64,000 nucleotides of DNA from Pseudomonas knackmussii B13 (GTDB lineage: Bacteria > Pseudomonadota > Gammaproteobacteria > Pseudomonadales > Pseudomonadaceae), in assembly GCF_000689415.1 (NCBI RefSeq), contig NZ_HG322950.1, forward strand, positions 124,001-188,000, in the 5' to 3' direction. Position numbers and translations under genes: made by a program. The notes under the pieces were generated by a model. It made no database searches, had not been told where the DNA came from, and was given only the letters and a program-made list of their open reading frames with translations. Positions 41,957 to 54,028 of the stretch are shown here, in pieces (within the stretch, counting starts at the first letter, position 1; each line of letters opens with the position of its first letter).

Positions 41957-42538
41957 TCAGGCGTTAGCCAGCTTACGGTGTACGCAGTTGCAGAAGTGCT
42001 GCCACTTTCGATAGCGCTCCTCATACGCCGTCATGTCCGGTTGGTGTCCCTTGAAGCTGACGCCAACGATGGTATGCGGCATTTCTTCGCGCAGGCCGTG
42101 ATAGCCGACGTGGCTCAAGTCGAATGATTTCAGTAGCGAGCGGAAGCCTTCGGGCGTAAAACGCCAGTAATCGTTCGGATAGCCGTGGATGGGGAAATCC
42201 ATCACCGAACTCATGATCAGCGTGCCGCCGGGTTTGAGGATGCGGAGCACCTCGCTGATGGCCTGGCGCGGGTACTCGACGTGTTCGAGGGTGTCCATCA
42301 GTACCACGGTGCCGGCTACCGCATCGGGTAAGTCGATCTGGTGCAGGTTGAGCACCTTGTCGACGCCGGGGCCAGGACGCATGTCGCAGCCGACGTACTC
42401 GCGCCCCGGGAACAGACTCCGCAAATCTTCCAGCTCAGGATTGTCGTGCACCTGCAGGGCGCCGAACTCGAAGATTGGCTCGGTCAGGGGCAGAGTTTCT
42501 GCAGCCAGCTGAACGAAGCGACGAATGTCCTTACGCAT
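41957..42538 (-). CDS. Class I SAM-dependent methyltransferase
   Basis: 193 residues, Methyltransf_11-like. The nucleotide site is atypical at motif I (PIFEFGALQVHDNPELED), then VGCDMRPGPGVDKVLNLHQIDL, VVLMDTLEHVEYPRQAISEVLRILKPGGTLIMSSV (post-motif I and motif III). HGYPNDYWRFTPEGFRSLL is found in glycan-cluster methyltransferases. Convergent with the sulfatase gene (10-base gap) and followed by uvrD. Marks the right boundary of the glycan locus. Confidence 0.8.
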   Translation of the reverse strand: MRKDIRRFVQLAAETLPLTEPIFEFGALQVHDNPELEDLRSLFPGREYVGCDMRPGPGVDKVLNLHQIDLPDAVAGTVVLMDTLEHVEYPRQAISEVLRILKPGGTLIMSSVMDFPIHGYPNDYWRFTPEGFRSLLKSFDLSHVGYHGLREEMPHTIVGVSFKGHQPDMTAYEERYRKWQHFCNCVHRKLANA

Positions 42539-42570
42539 AGAGCGATGTCCTTGTCTTTGTTGTTATCGAA

Positions 42571-44751
<2,181 letters not shown>

Positions 44752-44927
44752 GGTCGGGCATTCTACCGATGGCGGCGAAAGCCGGGCAAACTCAGGCGCC
44801 ATTCGGTGACGCCCGACAAAAGTTCGGTAACTTGCTGGCAAAATGCTCATTTTTCGCCCTTGGGCGACCCCCGAGCCTCGGTTATGCTCCGCCGACGCTA
44901 GGCAGCACACTACAAGAATAATCGCCT

Positions 44928-47792
44928 ATGACCGCATACCTAGACACGCCGGCGGTGCCGTTCAGCCACACGGACATCCGCCAGCAATACGCCCGCGAGA
45001 TCGCCATCGAGCGAACTCGGCTGCTGTACCAGGGCTCGCGCGTGCCGACCCTGCTCATGCTGCTCAACGGCCTGGCCCTGGCCGGACTGCTGTGGGACCG
45101 CCAAGGCGCGCTGCTGCTCAGCGGCTGGCTGGTCTGGCTGGTAGTGCTGGCTGTTCTGCGACTGATCCAGGTTTCCGCCTTCCATACCGCGAGCGAAGAA
45201 CGCCAGGCCGATCCGCACTGGCTGCGCGCCTTCCTGTTCGGCGCCGGTGCCTCCGGCCTGACCTTGGCCTTCGCCGCCATCGTGCTTGTTCCGGCCGACG
45301 CCTTCCTGCAACAGGCGCTAGTCTTCGGCCTGATCGCCGCGGCGATCCTCTCCGCGAGCGTCGCCTACGCGGTGAGCCTGCCGGCCTTCCTGACCTTCTC
45401 CCTGCCATGCCTGTTGCCGGCCATCGGTTATCTGCTGCTGCGGGGAAATGGCTTGCAGCAGGGCTGGGGCTTGCTCGGGGTGATCCTGCTGTCGGCCCTG
45501 CTGGTGGTGGCCTGGCAGATCAACCGACTGGTCCAGGGCAGCCTGTTGCGGCGCTTCCAGACCCTGGCGCTGGTCGACCACCTGGAGCAGGCCAAGGGCC
45601 GCACCGAGCGGCTCAACGCCGACCTGGGTCGCGAAGTCGAGCAACGCCGCAGCGCCGAGCGTGCCCTGCGCAGTGCGCGCGACCTGCTGCAAGCGCGGGT
45701 CGAGGCCGGCACCCTCGAGCTGAGCGACAGCCAGGCGCGCCTGGCCCTGGCGCTGGAAGCCAGCGAGTTGGGCCTGTGGGACTGGAACCTGGAAACCGAC
45801 GAGGTGCACCACTCGCGCCTGGAAGAAATCTTCGGGATCAGCCAGGACGAGGTGCGCAGCGTGCGCGCCGACCTGCGTCCGCGCCTGCATCCGGACGACG
45901 TGCCGCTGCTGCGCCGGGCCCTGGTCAACCACCTCAAGGGCCGCAGCGACGGCTATTGCATCGAGTACCGGGTGCGCCATGCCGACGGCCACTGGGTCTG
46001 GGTCGAGGACCGTGGCCGGGTCATGCAGCGCGATGCCCGCGGCAAGGTCACGCGGATGGTCGGCACCCGCTGCGACATCAGCGCGCGCAAGCGTCGCGAA
46101 GAAGAGCAGCGGCTGGCGGCAACCGTGTTCGAGGCGGCCAGCGAGGGCATCGTCATCCTCGATCCGGAATACCGCCTGCTGGCGGTCAACCAGGCGTTCA
46201 GCCGGGTCACCGGGCACCGAGCGGAAGACGTCATCGGCAAATTCGCGGCGCGCCTCTCAGGCAATACCGATACCCTGCGCCAGTACCTGCAGATCCGCGA
46301 GGAGCTGGAAGAGGTCGGCAGCTGGCAGGGCGAGCTGCTGGAAACCCGCAAGAACGGCGAGATCTACCCGCAGTGGCTGCAACTCAACGTGGTGCGCGAC
46401 AACCGCGGCCAGGTGGCGCATGTGGTGGGCTTCTTCGCCGATCTCACGGCGCGCCGCGACGCCGAGGAACGCCTGCGCTACCTGTCGCACTACGACGAAC
46501 TGACCGGGCTGGCCAATCGCGGGCTGTTCAAGCAGCGCCTGCACGATGCCGGGCAACGCGCGCGGCAGAACGGCCGCAGCCTGGCCCTGCTGCTGATCGA
46601 CATGGACCGCTTCAAGCTGCTCAACGACAGCCTCGGCCACGAGGTCGGCGACCAGTTGCTGCGCCAGATCGCCCGGCGCCTGACGCAGACGGTGCCCGAA
46701 GCCGATACCATCGCCCGGCTGTCCGCCGACGAATTCGCCGTGCTGATCGACTCCTACTCCAGCCTCTCGGCGCTGGCGCGGCTGTCCAGTCGCCTGCTGA
46801 CCAGCCTGCGCATGCCGATGAGCGCGGGCGGCCAGGAGCTGGTGGTCAGCGCCTCGCTGGGTATCAGCCTGCTGCCGGAGAACGCGCGGGAGATTTCCGC
46901 GCTGATGAGCCAGGCGAACATGGCCATGCAGCATTCCAAGCACCTGGGCGGCAACACCTTCCAGTTCTTCACCGACAACCTGCAGGCGAGCACCGTGGAG
47001 CGCCTGCAGATGGAAGTGCAGCTGCGCAAGGCGATCGAGGAAGGGCAGCTCGAGGTGTACTACCAGCCCAAGCTGAACCTGGCCAACGAGCGCCTGGACA
47101 GCGCCGAGGCGCTGGTGCGCTGGCGCCATCCGCAGCTGGGCATGGTGCCGCCGGGCGAGTTCATCGCCCTGGCCGAGGAAACCGGGTTGATCGGCGCCAT
47201 CGGCGAGTTCGTCCTGCGCCGCGCCTGCCGCCAGCTGCGTGACTGGCAGGCGCAGGGAATGGGCGATCTGCGGGTATCGGTGAACCTTTCGGTGCACCAG
47301 CTTCGCCAGGGCAACCTGATCAGCCTGGTGCGTACCGTGCTCGACGAAACCGGCCTGGCCCCGCAGTGGCTGGAGCTGGAGCTGACCGAAAGCCAGCTGC
47401 TGGAAAACGTCGAGAGCGTCTGCGCGACCTTCCGCCAGCTGCGCGAGATGGGCGTGAAGCTGGCCATCGACGACTTCGGCACCGGCTATTCCTCGCTCAG
47501 CTACCTCAAGCGCTTCCCGGTGGACTACGTGAAGATCGACCAGACCTTCATCCGCGACCTTTCGGCGCAGGGCGAGGACGCGGCCATCACCCGCGCCATC
47601 ATCGCCATGGTCCACAGCCTGGAGCTGAAGGTGGTGGCCGAGGGCGTGGAACGCCAGGAGCAGCTGGATTTCCTGCGCCAGCACCAGTGCGACGAGATCC
47701 AGGGCTACCTGATCAGCGTGCCGCTGGCGGCCAGCGCCTTTGCGGAATTTCTCCGGCGCGTGCCGCTGGGCGACGTGCAGCACGCGCATTGA
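44928..47792 (+). CDS. PAS-GGDEF-EAL cyclic-di-GMP protein
   Basis: 954 residues. Six or so membrane segments (to residue about 195) precede a coiled coil, a PAS with PAC (about 270-390), a second PAS (about 395-500), a GGDEF domain and a C-terminal EAL domain. The GGDEF active loop is degenerate (RLSADEFAVL), so no cyclase activity is expected. The EAL domain keeps EALVRWRHP, NLSVHQL, ELTES, IDDFGTGYSSLSYLK, VKIDQTF and AEGVE, hence a probable phosphodiesterase. Divergent from uvrD. I recall a similar protein beside uvrD in PAO1. Confidence 0.92.
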   Translation: MTAYLDTPAVPFSHTDIRQQYAREIAIERTRLLYQGSRVPTLLMLLNGLALAGLLWDRQGALLLSGWLVWLVVLAVLRLIQVSAFHTASEERQADPHWLRAFLFGAGASGLTLAFAAIVLVPADAFLQQALVFGLIAAAILSASVAYAVSLPAFLTFSLPCLLPAIGYLLLRGNGLQQGWGLLGVILLSALLVVAWQINRLVQGSLLRRFQTLALVDHLEQAKGRTERLNADLGREVEQRRSAERALRSARDLLQARVEAGTLELSDSQARLALALEASELGLWDWNLETDEVHHSRLEEIFGISQDEVRSVRADLRPRLHPDDVPLLRRALVNHLKGRSDGYCIEYRVRHADGHWVWVEDRGRVMQRDARGKVTRMVGTRCDISARKRREEEQRLAATVFEAASEGIVILDPEYRLLAVNQAFSRVTGHRAEDVIGKFAARLSGNTDTLRQYLQIREELEEVGSWQGELLETRKNGEIYPQWLQLNVVRDNRGQVAHVVGFFADLTARRDAEERLRYLSHYDELTGLANRGLFKQRLHDAGQRARQNGRSLALLLIDMDRFKLLNDSLGHEVGDQLLRQIARRLTQTVPEADTIARLSADEFAVLIDSYSSLSALARLSSRLLTSLRMPMSAGGQELVVSASLGISLLPENAREISALMSQANMAMQHSKHLGGNTFQFFTDNLQASTVERLQMEVQLRKAIEEGQLEVYYQPKLNLANERLDSAEALVRWRHPQLGMVPPGEFIALAEETGLIGAIGEFVLRRACRQLRDWQAQGMGDLRVSVNLSVHQLRQGNLISLVRTVLDETGLAPQWLELELTESQLLENVESVCATFRQLREMGVKLAIDDFGTGYSSLSYLKRFPVDYVKIDQTFIRDLSAQGEDAAITRAIIAMVHSLELKVVAEGVERQEQLDFLRQHQCDEIQGYLISVPLAASAFAEFLRRVPLGDVQHAH

Positions 47793-47873
47793 GCGGGCCT
47801 GGCGCGGTAAGATCCTGTCCTTTCGAGCTCGACCGACCCGCGCACCGCGCGGCCCCAGGACAAAGGATCTTGC

Positions 47874-50069
47874 ATGCGCCCGTACGGATTGCCCCTCCTG
47901 GCACTGACGCTGAGTGTGCTCATCGCACAGCAGGCACAGGCCAGCAGCGACGACTCCTGCTACCCCAGCTGGAACCTCAAACGCGACACCCTGGACATCT
48001 GCAACAGCGTGCCCTTCCTCAGTCCGGGCAACGACAGCCGGGTCAACCTGCAACTGCTGCTGGCCGATGACGGCCGCGCCAGCCTGCCGCAACGCGCTCC
48101 AAGCGACGACGAGCAGCAGCTCGGCTATGGCCAGGTGCCGTTCCCGCTGAGCCGGCTGTTCGACGATGCCCCCGCCGCCGACGGCGCTGCCGATGCGGCC
48201 GTCGTGGCCAAGCCGGCCGCGCCGCTGGCTGAACTGGCCGCTCGCCTGGGCTTGCCAGCCGATGCCGTACCGGCGGACAGCGAACGCTTCGCCAATGGCG
48301 AAGGCAGTCGCTGCCGCAGCAACAACCCGCTGACCGCGCAGGAATTCCTGGCGCAGCTGCTGGCCGTCGACATGCCGGCGAACGAGCGCCAGGCACTGGG
48401 CCGCGCCCGCCTGGACCTGCTGCAGGGCTGCCAGTGGGACGAAACCCAGCTCGGCAGCTTGCTGCCGGGCGATGTGCAGTCGCCAGCGGGGCGCGATTTC
48501 GCTGGCTACCTGCAGGGCATCGGCGCCTTCTATAGCGGCCGCTTCGCGCCGGCGCGTCAGCAATTCCAGGCACTGCTCGACAGCCAGCAGCCCTGGCTGC
48601 GCGAGACGGCCCGCTACATGCTCGGTCGCAACCAGCTGAACCAGGCGCAGCAGAACGCTTTCGACGAGTGGGGCTACCCCGACTTGCGCAAGGTCGACCA
48701 GGGTGCGCTCAAGGTCGCAGAGAGCGACTTCAAGGGCTACCTGGAGGCTTATCCACAGGGCCGCTACGCCGCTTCGGCGAAAGGCCTGATGCGCCGTGTC
48801 TACTGGCTGCTGAACGACCAGCAGCGCCTGGCCGGCGCCTATTCCGAACTGTTCGCCCAGCCGGAAGTGGCCGATAGCAGTGCCGACCTGGCCCCGCTGA
48901 TCGCCGAGGTGGACAACAAGTTGCTGGTCAGCGCGCATCCGGCGGACGTTCGCGCGCCGCGCCTGCTCGCAGTGCTAGACCTGATGCAGATGCGCCACCA
49001 CGACGCCGGCGAAAGCCGCGCCCTCGACTGGGCCGGGTTGCAGGCGCAAAAGCCGCTGTTCGCCGATGTTCCAGGGTTGCACGACTACCTGCTGGCGGCC
49101 TGGCAGCTGTACGTCGAGAACGCACCGGACAAGGCGGCTGCCCAGCTGCCGCAGAATCCGCCGGACAAGCTCGACTACCTCGCCTTCAGCCAGCAGACCC
49201 TGCGCGGTTTCGCCCTGGAGGCCGGCAATGACTGGCTCGGCGCGGAGAAGCTATGGCTGCAGCTGCTGCCCCTGGCACACCAGCCCCTGCAGCGCGAACA
49301 GCTGGAGCTGGCGCTGGCCTACAACTACGAACGCAGCGACCGCCTGGTGAAGGTGTATGCCGAGCAATCGCCAGTGCGCACCCCGGCTATCCGCGAACTG
49401 CTGTTGCGGCACATCGCCGGCCCCGAGTTGCTGCGCCAGCAGGTGAAGTCGGAAACCGCCCCGGCGGAAGAACGCGATACCGCGCTCTTTACCCTGCTCT
49501 ACAAGGACCTGCTGCACGGCCATTACGCGAATTTCGTCAACGATCTCGCCTTGCTGCCGCCGGAGCCATCGACCAAGCCGCTGGGTGCCAGCCTGGGCGT
49601 TCTTTATGGCAACGGCGTGCCGCTGACACTGTTCCAGTGGAGCGGCGGCAAAGGCACTTCGGGCTACGACTGCCCCCCGCTGCGTGACCTCGCCGTAGCC
49701 TTGCAGCAGAGCCCGCAGACGCCGCAGGCGCTGAACTGCTTCGGCGAGTTCATCCTGCGCAACAATCTCGACGGCTTCGCGCTGGACAGCCAGCCCCGTT
49801 CGCACGAACTCGGCGGCAGCCAGACGCAGTTCGAAGGGCCGCTGTACTCGCGCCTGGACGGCTACCTGAAGGTGATCGACGACGCGCAGGCCGTCGGCGA
49901 CGACAAGGCCTACGCGCTGTATCGCGCAATCAACTGCTATGCACCCAGCGGCTACAACGGCTGCGGCAAGCAGGACATCCCGCCGGCGCAGCGCAAGCGC
50001 TGGTTCCGCGAGCTGAAGACCCAGCACGCCGACACGGCCTGGGCCAAGTCGCTGAAGTACTACTGGTAA
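47874..50069 (+). CDS. Large periplasmic TPR-like protein of unknown function
   Basis: 731 residues with an N-terminal Sec signal (MRPYGLPLLALTLSVLIAQQAQA). The body is mostly helical with repeated A/L-rich helices (ARQQFQALLDSQQPWLRETARYMLGRNQLNQAQ; ESDFKGYLEAYPQGRYAASAKGLMRRVYWL) that resemble tetratricopeptide units. Several cysteines (C28, C43, then CRSNNPL and late CGKQDIPP) may form disulfides. It precedes a DUF3142 gene by 7 bases, probably as an operon. Conserved in Pseudomonas; no function known to me. Confidence 0.75.
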   Translation: MRPYGLPLLALTLSVLIAQQAQASSDDSCYPSWNLKRDTLDICNSVPFLSPGNDSRVNLQLLLADDGRASLPQRAPSDDEQQLGYGQVPFPLSRLFDDAPAADGAADAAVVAKPAAPLAELAARLGLPADAVPADSERFANGEGSRCRSNNPLTAQEFLAQLLAVDMPANERQALGRARLDLLQGCQWDETQLGSLLPGDVQSPAGRDFAGYLQGIGAFYSGRFAPARQQFQALLDSQQPWLRETARYMLGRNQLNQAQQNAFDEWGYPDLRKVDQGALKVAESDFKGYLEAYPQGRYAASAKGLMRRVYWLLNDQQRLAGAYSELFAQPEVADSSADLAPLIAEVDNKLLVSAHPADVRAPRLLAVLDLMQMRHHDAGESRALDWAGLQAQKPLFADVPGLHDYLLAAWQLYVENAPDKAAAQLPQNPPDKLDYLAFSQQTLRGFALEAGNDWLGAEKLWLQLLPLAHQPLQREQLELALAYNYERSDRLVKVYAEQSPVRTPAIRELLLRHIAGPELLRQQVKSETAPAEERDTALFTLLYKDLLHGHYANFVNDLALLPPEPSTKPLGASLGVLYGNGVPLTLFQWSGGKGTSGYDCPPLRDLAVALQQSPQTPQALNCFGEFILRNNLDGFALDSQPRSHELGGSQTQFEGPLYSRLDGYLKVIDDAQAVGDDKAYALYRAINCYAPSGYNGCGKQDIPPAQRKRWFRELKTQHADTAWAKSLKYYW

Positions 50070-50076
50070 GGCGCCG

Positions 50077-50799
50077 ATGGATCGGGCCTGGAGAGCGCTG
50101 GCGCTGGGCCTGCTGATGCTGGGGGGCGGCCGTGTTGGTGCCGCGACTGTCGATGCCGCCGACTACGACGCCTTCTGGTTGTGGGGCGGCGTTTCGGCGC
50201 AGCCGGTACTGCGCCAGGCGCGCACCCTCTATGTATTGCAGGGGCAGGTCAGTGCGCCGCGCGGCGCACCGGACCAGCCCGCGCACCTGCATGCCCAGGG
50301 CATTGCCGTTCCGCGGCTGAAGCAGGGCGAAGTCTGGGTGGTCTACCGCGCCCACAGCCTGCGCTGGAGCGCGGAAAGCTACGCGACCCTGCTGGCGCAA
50401 TTGCGGCGCTGGCGTGAGGCGGGCAATCCGGTGGTCGGTGTGCAGATCGATTTCGATGCAAGAACCCGCTATCTCGCCGAATATGCCGGCTTCCTCGGTG
50501 ACTTTCGCCGCCGTTTACCAGCTGACTACCGCTTGAGCATCACCGGCCTGCTGGACTGGAGCAGCAACGCAGAACCGGCCGCCATCGACCAGCTAAAGGG
50601 CGTGGTGGATGAAGTGGTGGTGCAGACCTACCAGGGCCGCCGGACCATCCCCGACTACGAGCGCTACCTGCCGCGCGTGGCTCGCCTGCAGCTGCCGTTC
50701 CGCATTGGCCTGGCGCAATACGGGGAATGGCAGGCACCGGACTACCTGGCACGCAGCCCCTGGTTCAGGGGCTACGTGGTGTTTCTGCAGAACCCCTGA
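50077..50799 (+). CDS. DUF3142 domain protein
   Basis: 240 residues. Short signal-like start (MDRAWRALALGLLMLGGGRVGA), then a TIM-barrel-like domain with VGVQIDFDARTRYLAEYAGFL and LSITGLLDWSS, the core of DUF3142; VVVQTYQGRRTIPDYERYL follows. The fold resembles glycosidase barrels, but no catalytic pair can be assigned. Immediately downstream of the periplasmic TPR-like gene and probably co-transcribed. A REP follows. Confidence 0.78.
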   Translation: MDRAWRALALGLLMLGGGRVGAATVDAADYDAFWLWGGVSAQPVLRQARTLYVLQGQVSAPRGAPDQPAHLHAQGIAVPRLKQGEVWVVYRAHSLRWSAESYATLLAQLRRWREAGNPVVGVQIDFDARTRYLAEYAGFLGDFRRRLPADYRLSITGLLDWSSNAEPAAIDQLKGVVDEVVVQTYQGRRTIPDYERYLPRVARLQLPFRIGLAQYGEWQAPDYLARSPWFRGYVVFLQNP

Positions 50800-50812
50800 C
50801 GCACAGCTCTTC

Positions 50813-50892
50813 GTAGGAGCGAGCTTGCTCGCGAACGGTGTTCAGCCTTGCTCCGGTTCGCGAGCAAGAGCTAGGCGCCCCCTCGCTCCTAC
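50813..50892. repeat. REP-type palindrome, insertion-bearing variant
   Basis: Left arm GTAGGAGCGAGCTTGCTCGC; right arm GTTCGCGAGCAAGAGCTAGG then CGCCCCCTCGCTCCTAC. The right arm carries the extra CTAGGCGCCCC block also present at 3651-3731 and, diverged, at 62311-62350. Lies between convergent genes. Confidence 0.85.
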
Positions 50893-50906
50893 AAAAGCCA
50901 AAGCAT

Positions 50907-52262
50907 TCAGCCGCCGCATTTCCCGCAGGAGCCGCTGCATCCCTTCTTGGCCTGGGGTTCGTGCAGGTCGCGCATCAGCAGTGCGTGGCTCAGGTCCAGC
51001 TCGGCAGGCAGCGGCAGGGAGACCACATGACCGTCTCCGGGGGCCACGGCGATGGCCTCTCCCTTGGCGTTCTCCAGGCGCTGCAGGCGCAGTGTGTGAT
51101 TGCCGGACGGGGTCATCAGCTCGAGGCTGTCGCCGACCGCGAAGCGGTTCTTCACGCGCACTTCGGCCAGGTCGCCGCGCCATTGGCCGGTGAATTCGCC
51201 GACGAACTGCTGGCGCTCGGAGCGCGAGCTGCCGTGCTGGTAGTTCTGGTACTCGTCGTGCACGTGGCGACGCAGGAAGCCTTCGGTGTAGCCCCGGTGG
51301 GCGAGGGACTCCAGCTCGCTCATCAGGCCGCGGTCGAAGGGGCGACCAGCCACGGCATCGTCGATGGCCCGGCGATAGGCCTGCGCAGTCCGCGCTACAT
51401 AGAAGTGCGACTTGGTGCGGCCTTCAATCTTCAGCGAATGCACGCCCATCTCCGCCAGCCGCTGCACATGCTGGATCGCACGCAGGTCCTTGGAATTCAT
51501 GATGTAGGTGCCGTGCTCGTCCTCGAATGCGGCCATCAGCTCGCCGGGACGGTTGCCTTCTTCCAGCAGGAACACCTCGTTGGTGGGCGCGCCTTGGCCC
51601 AGGGTCGGTTCGCGCACCAGTTGGCCGAGTTCGTCCTCGTTTGCCGGGTGGGCCTGGTATTCCCAGCGGCAGGCATTGGTGCAGGTGCCCTGGTTGGGGT
51701 CGCGGCGGTTGATGTAGCCGGAGAGCAGGCAGCGCCCGGAGTAGGCCATGCACAACGCGCCGTGAACGAAGACTTCCAGCTCCATGTCCGGGACCTTCTC
51801 GCGGATCTCGCCGATCTCCTCCAGCGACAGCTCGCGGGAGAGGATCACGCGGCTCAGGCCCTGGTCGCGCCAGAAGGCCACGCTGGCCCAGTTGACGGCG
51901 TTGGCCTGCACCGAAAGATGAATGTTGGCGGTGGGGAAATGCTGGCGAACCAGCATGATCATGCCGGGATCGGACATGATCAGTGCGTCTGGCCCGAGTG
52001 CGAGCACCGGCTCCAGGTCGGCCAGGAAGGTCTTCAGCTTGGCGTTGTGCGGGGCGATGTTCACCACCAGGTAGAAGCGCTTGCCCAGGGCGTGGGCTTC
52101 GGCGATGCCGATGGCGAGGTTGGCCAGGTCGAATTCGTTGTTGCGCACCCGCAGGCTGTAGCGCGGTTGCCCGGCATAGACGGCGTCGGCGCCGTAGGCG
52201 AAGGCGTGGCGCATGGCTTTCAGCGAGCCGGCGGGGGAGAGCAGTTCGGGGGCTTGGAGCAT
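50907..52262 (-). CDS. trhP: TrhP, U32-family tRNA uridine-34 hydroxylase
   Basis: 451 residues, peptidase family U32 in name only. ELLSPAGSLKAMRHAFAYGADAVYAGQPRYSLR opens the TIM barrel; CMAYSGRCLLSGYINRRDPNQGTCTNACRW gives the Fe-S cysteines; GHVVSLPLPAELDLSHALL ends the C-terminal beta domain. TrhP (formerly YegQ) makes 5-hydroxyuridine at the tRNA wobble base using prephenate. The last 15 residues add a cysteine-glycine tail (KKGCSGSCGKCGG) that could bind an extra metal or cluster. Monocistronic, flanked by REPs. Confidence 0.88.
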   Translation of the reverse strand: MLQAPELLSPAGSLKAMRHAFAYGADAVYAGQPRYSLRVRNNEFDLANLAIGIAEAHALGKRFYLVVNIAPHNAKLKTFLADLEPVLALGPDALIMSDPGMIMLVRQHFPTANIHLSVQANAVNWASVAFWRDQGLSRVILSRELSLEEIGEIREKVPDMELEVFVHGALCMAYSGRCLLSGYINRRDPNQGTCTNACRWEYQAHPANEDELGQLVREPTLGQGAPTNEVFLLEEGNRPGELMAAFEDEHGTYIMNSKDLRAIQHVQRLAEMGVHSLKIEGRTKSHFYVARTAQAYRRAIDDAVAGRPFDRGLMSELESLAHRGYTEGFLRRHVHDEYQNYQHGSSRSERQQFVGEFTGQWRGDLAEVRVKNRFAVGDSLELMTPSGNHTLRLQRLENAKGEAIAVAPGDGHVVSLPLPAELDLSHALLMRDLHEPQAKKGCSGSCGKCGG

Positions 52263-52370
52263 GATGGCGCGGCACTTGTGGATAAAGTGCCGCACTCTAG
52301 CGGCGACGCTGCGGGCGGGTGCTGAGCCGGATCAATGTTGCGGTGGAATGCCGCAGACGAAGTGCTTTTC

Positions 52371-52435
52371 GTAGGAGCGAGCTTGCTCGCGAACGCTCGG
52401 GTGCGCCGAAGGTTCGCGAGCAAGCTCGCTCCTAC
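52371..52435. repeat. REP-type palindrome, perfect copy
   Basis: Twenty-four-base arms are perfectly inverted: the left starts GTAGGAGCGAGCTTGCTCGC (52371) and the right ends GCAAGCTCGCTCCTAC (52435), with a 17-base centre. It is the cleanest member in the window and a good consensus. Confidence 0.9.
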
Positions 52436-52454
52436 AAGTAGATGACGGACGCGA

Positions 52455-53921
<1,467 letters not shown>

Positions 53922-53969
53922 CTTCGGGAACTGCTCCGCCACTTATTGCCTGGGCGTGACCGCCTGATT

Positions 53970-53984
53970 TGTAGTATAACTACA
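53970..53984. promoter_or_regulatory. HexR-type operator between zwf and its regulator
   Basis: TGTAGT-ATA-ACTACA, a perfect 6-base-arm palindrome, followed by a further CTACA at 53991-53995. It matches the TTGTAGT..ACTACA sites of HexR-family repressors and lies 45-49 bases from both divergent starts. Confidence 0.8.
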
Positions 53985-54028
53985 GGCTTACTACATCCCA
54001 GCCGCCGATCATAGCCGAGTCCAGCCCA

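Noticed and set aside
30839..42538. A-band (common polysaccharide antigen) locus of P. aeruginosa
   Set aside because: No rmd, gmd, wbpW or WbpX/Y/Z-like genes are present, and the ATPase lacks the A-band Wzt C-terminal domain. Only the exporter type and the uvrD neighbourhood are alike.
46257..48938. Minus-strand open frame of 893 codons
   Set aside because: Antisense to the GGDEF-EAL protein and the periplasmic protein gene; no motif and Gln/His/Leu-rich shadow composition.
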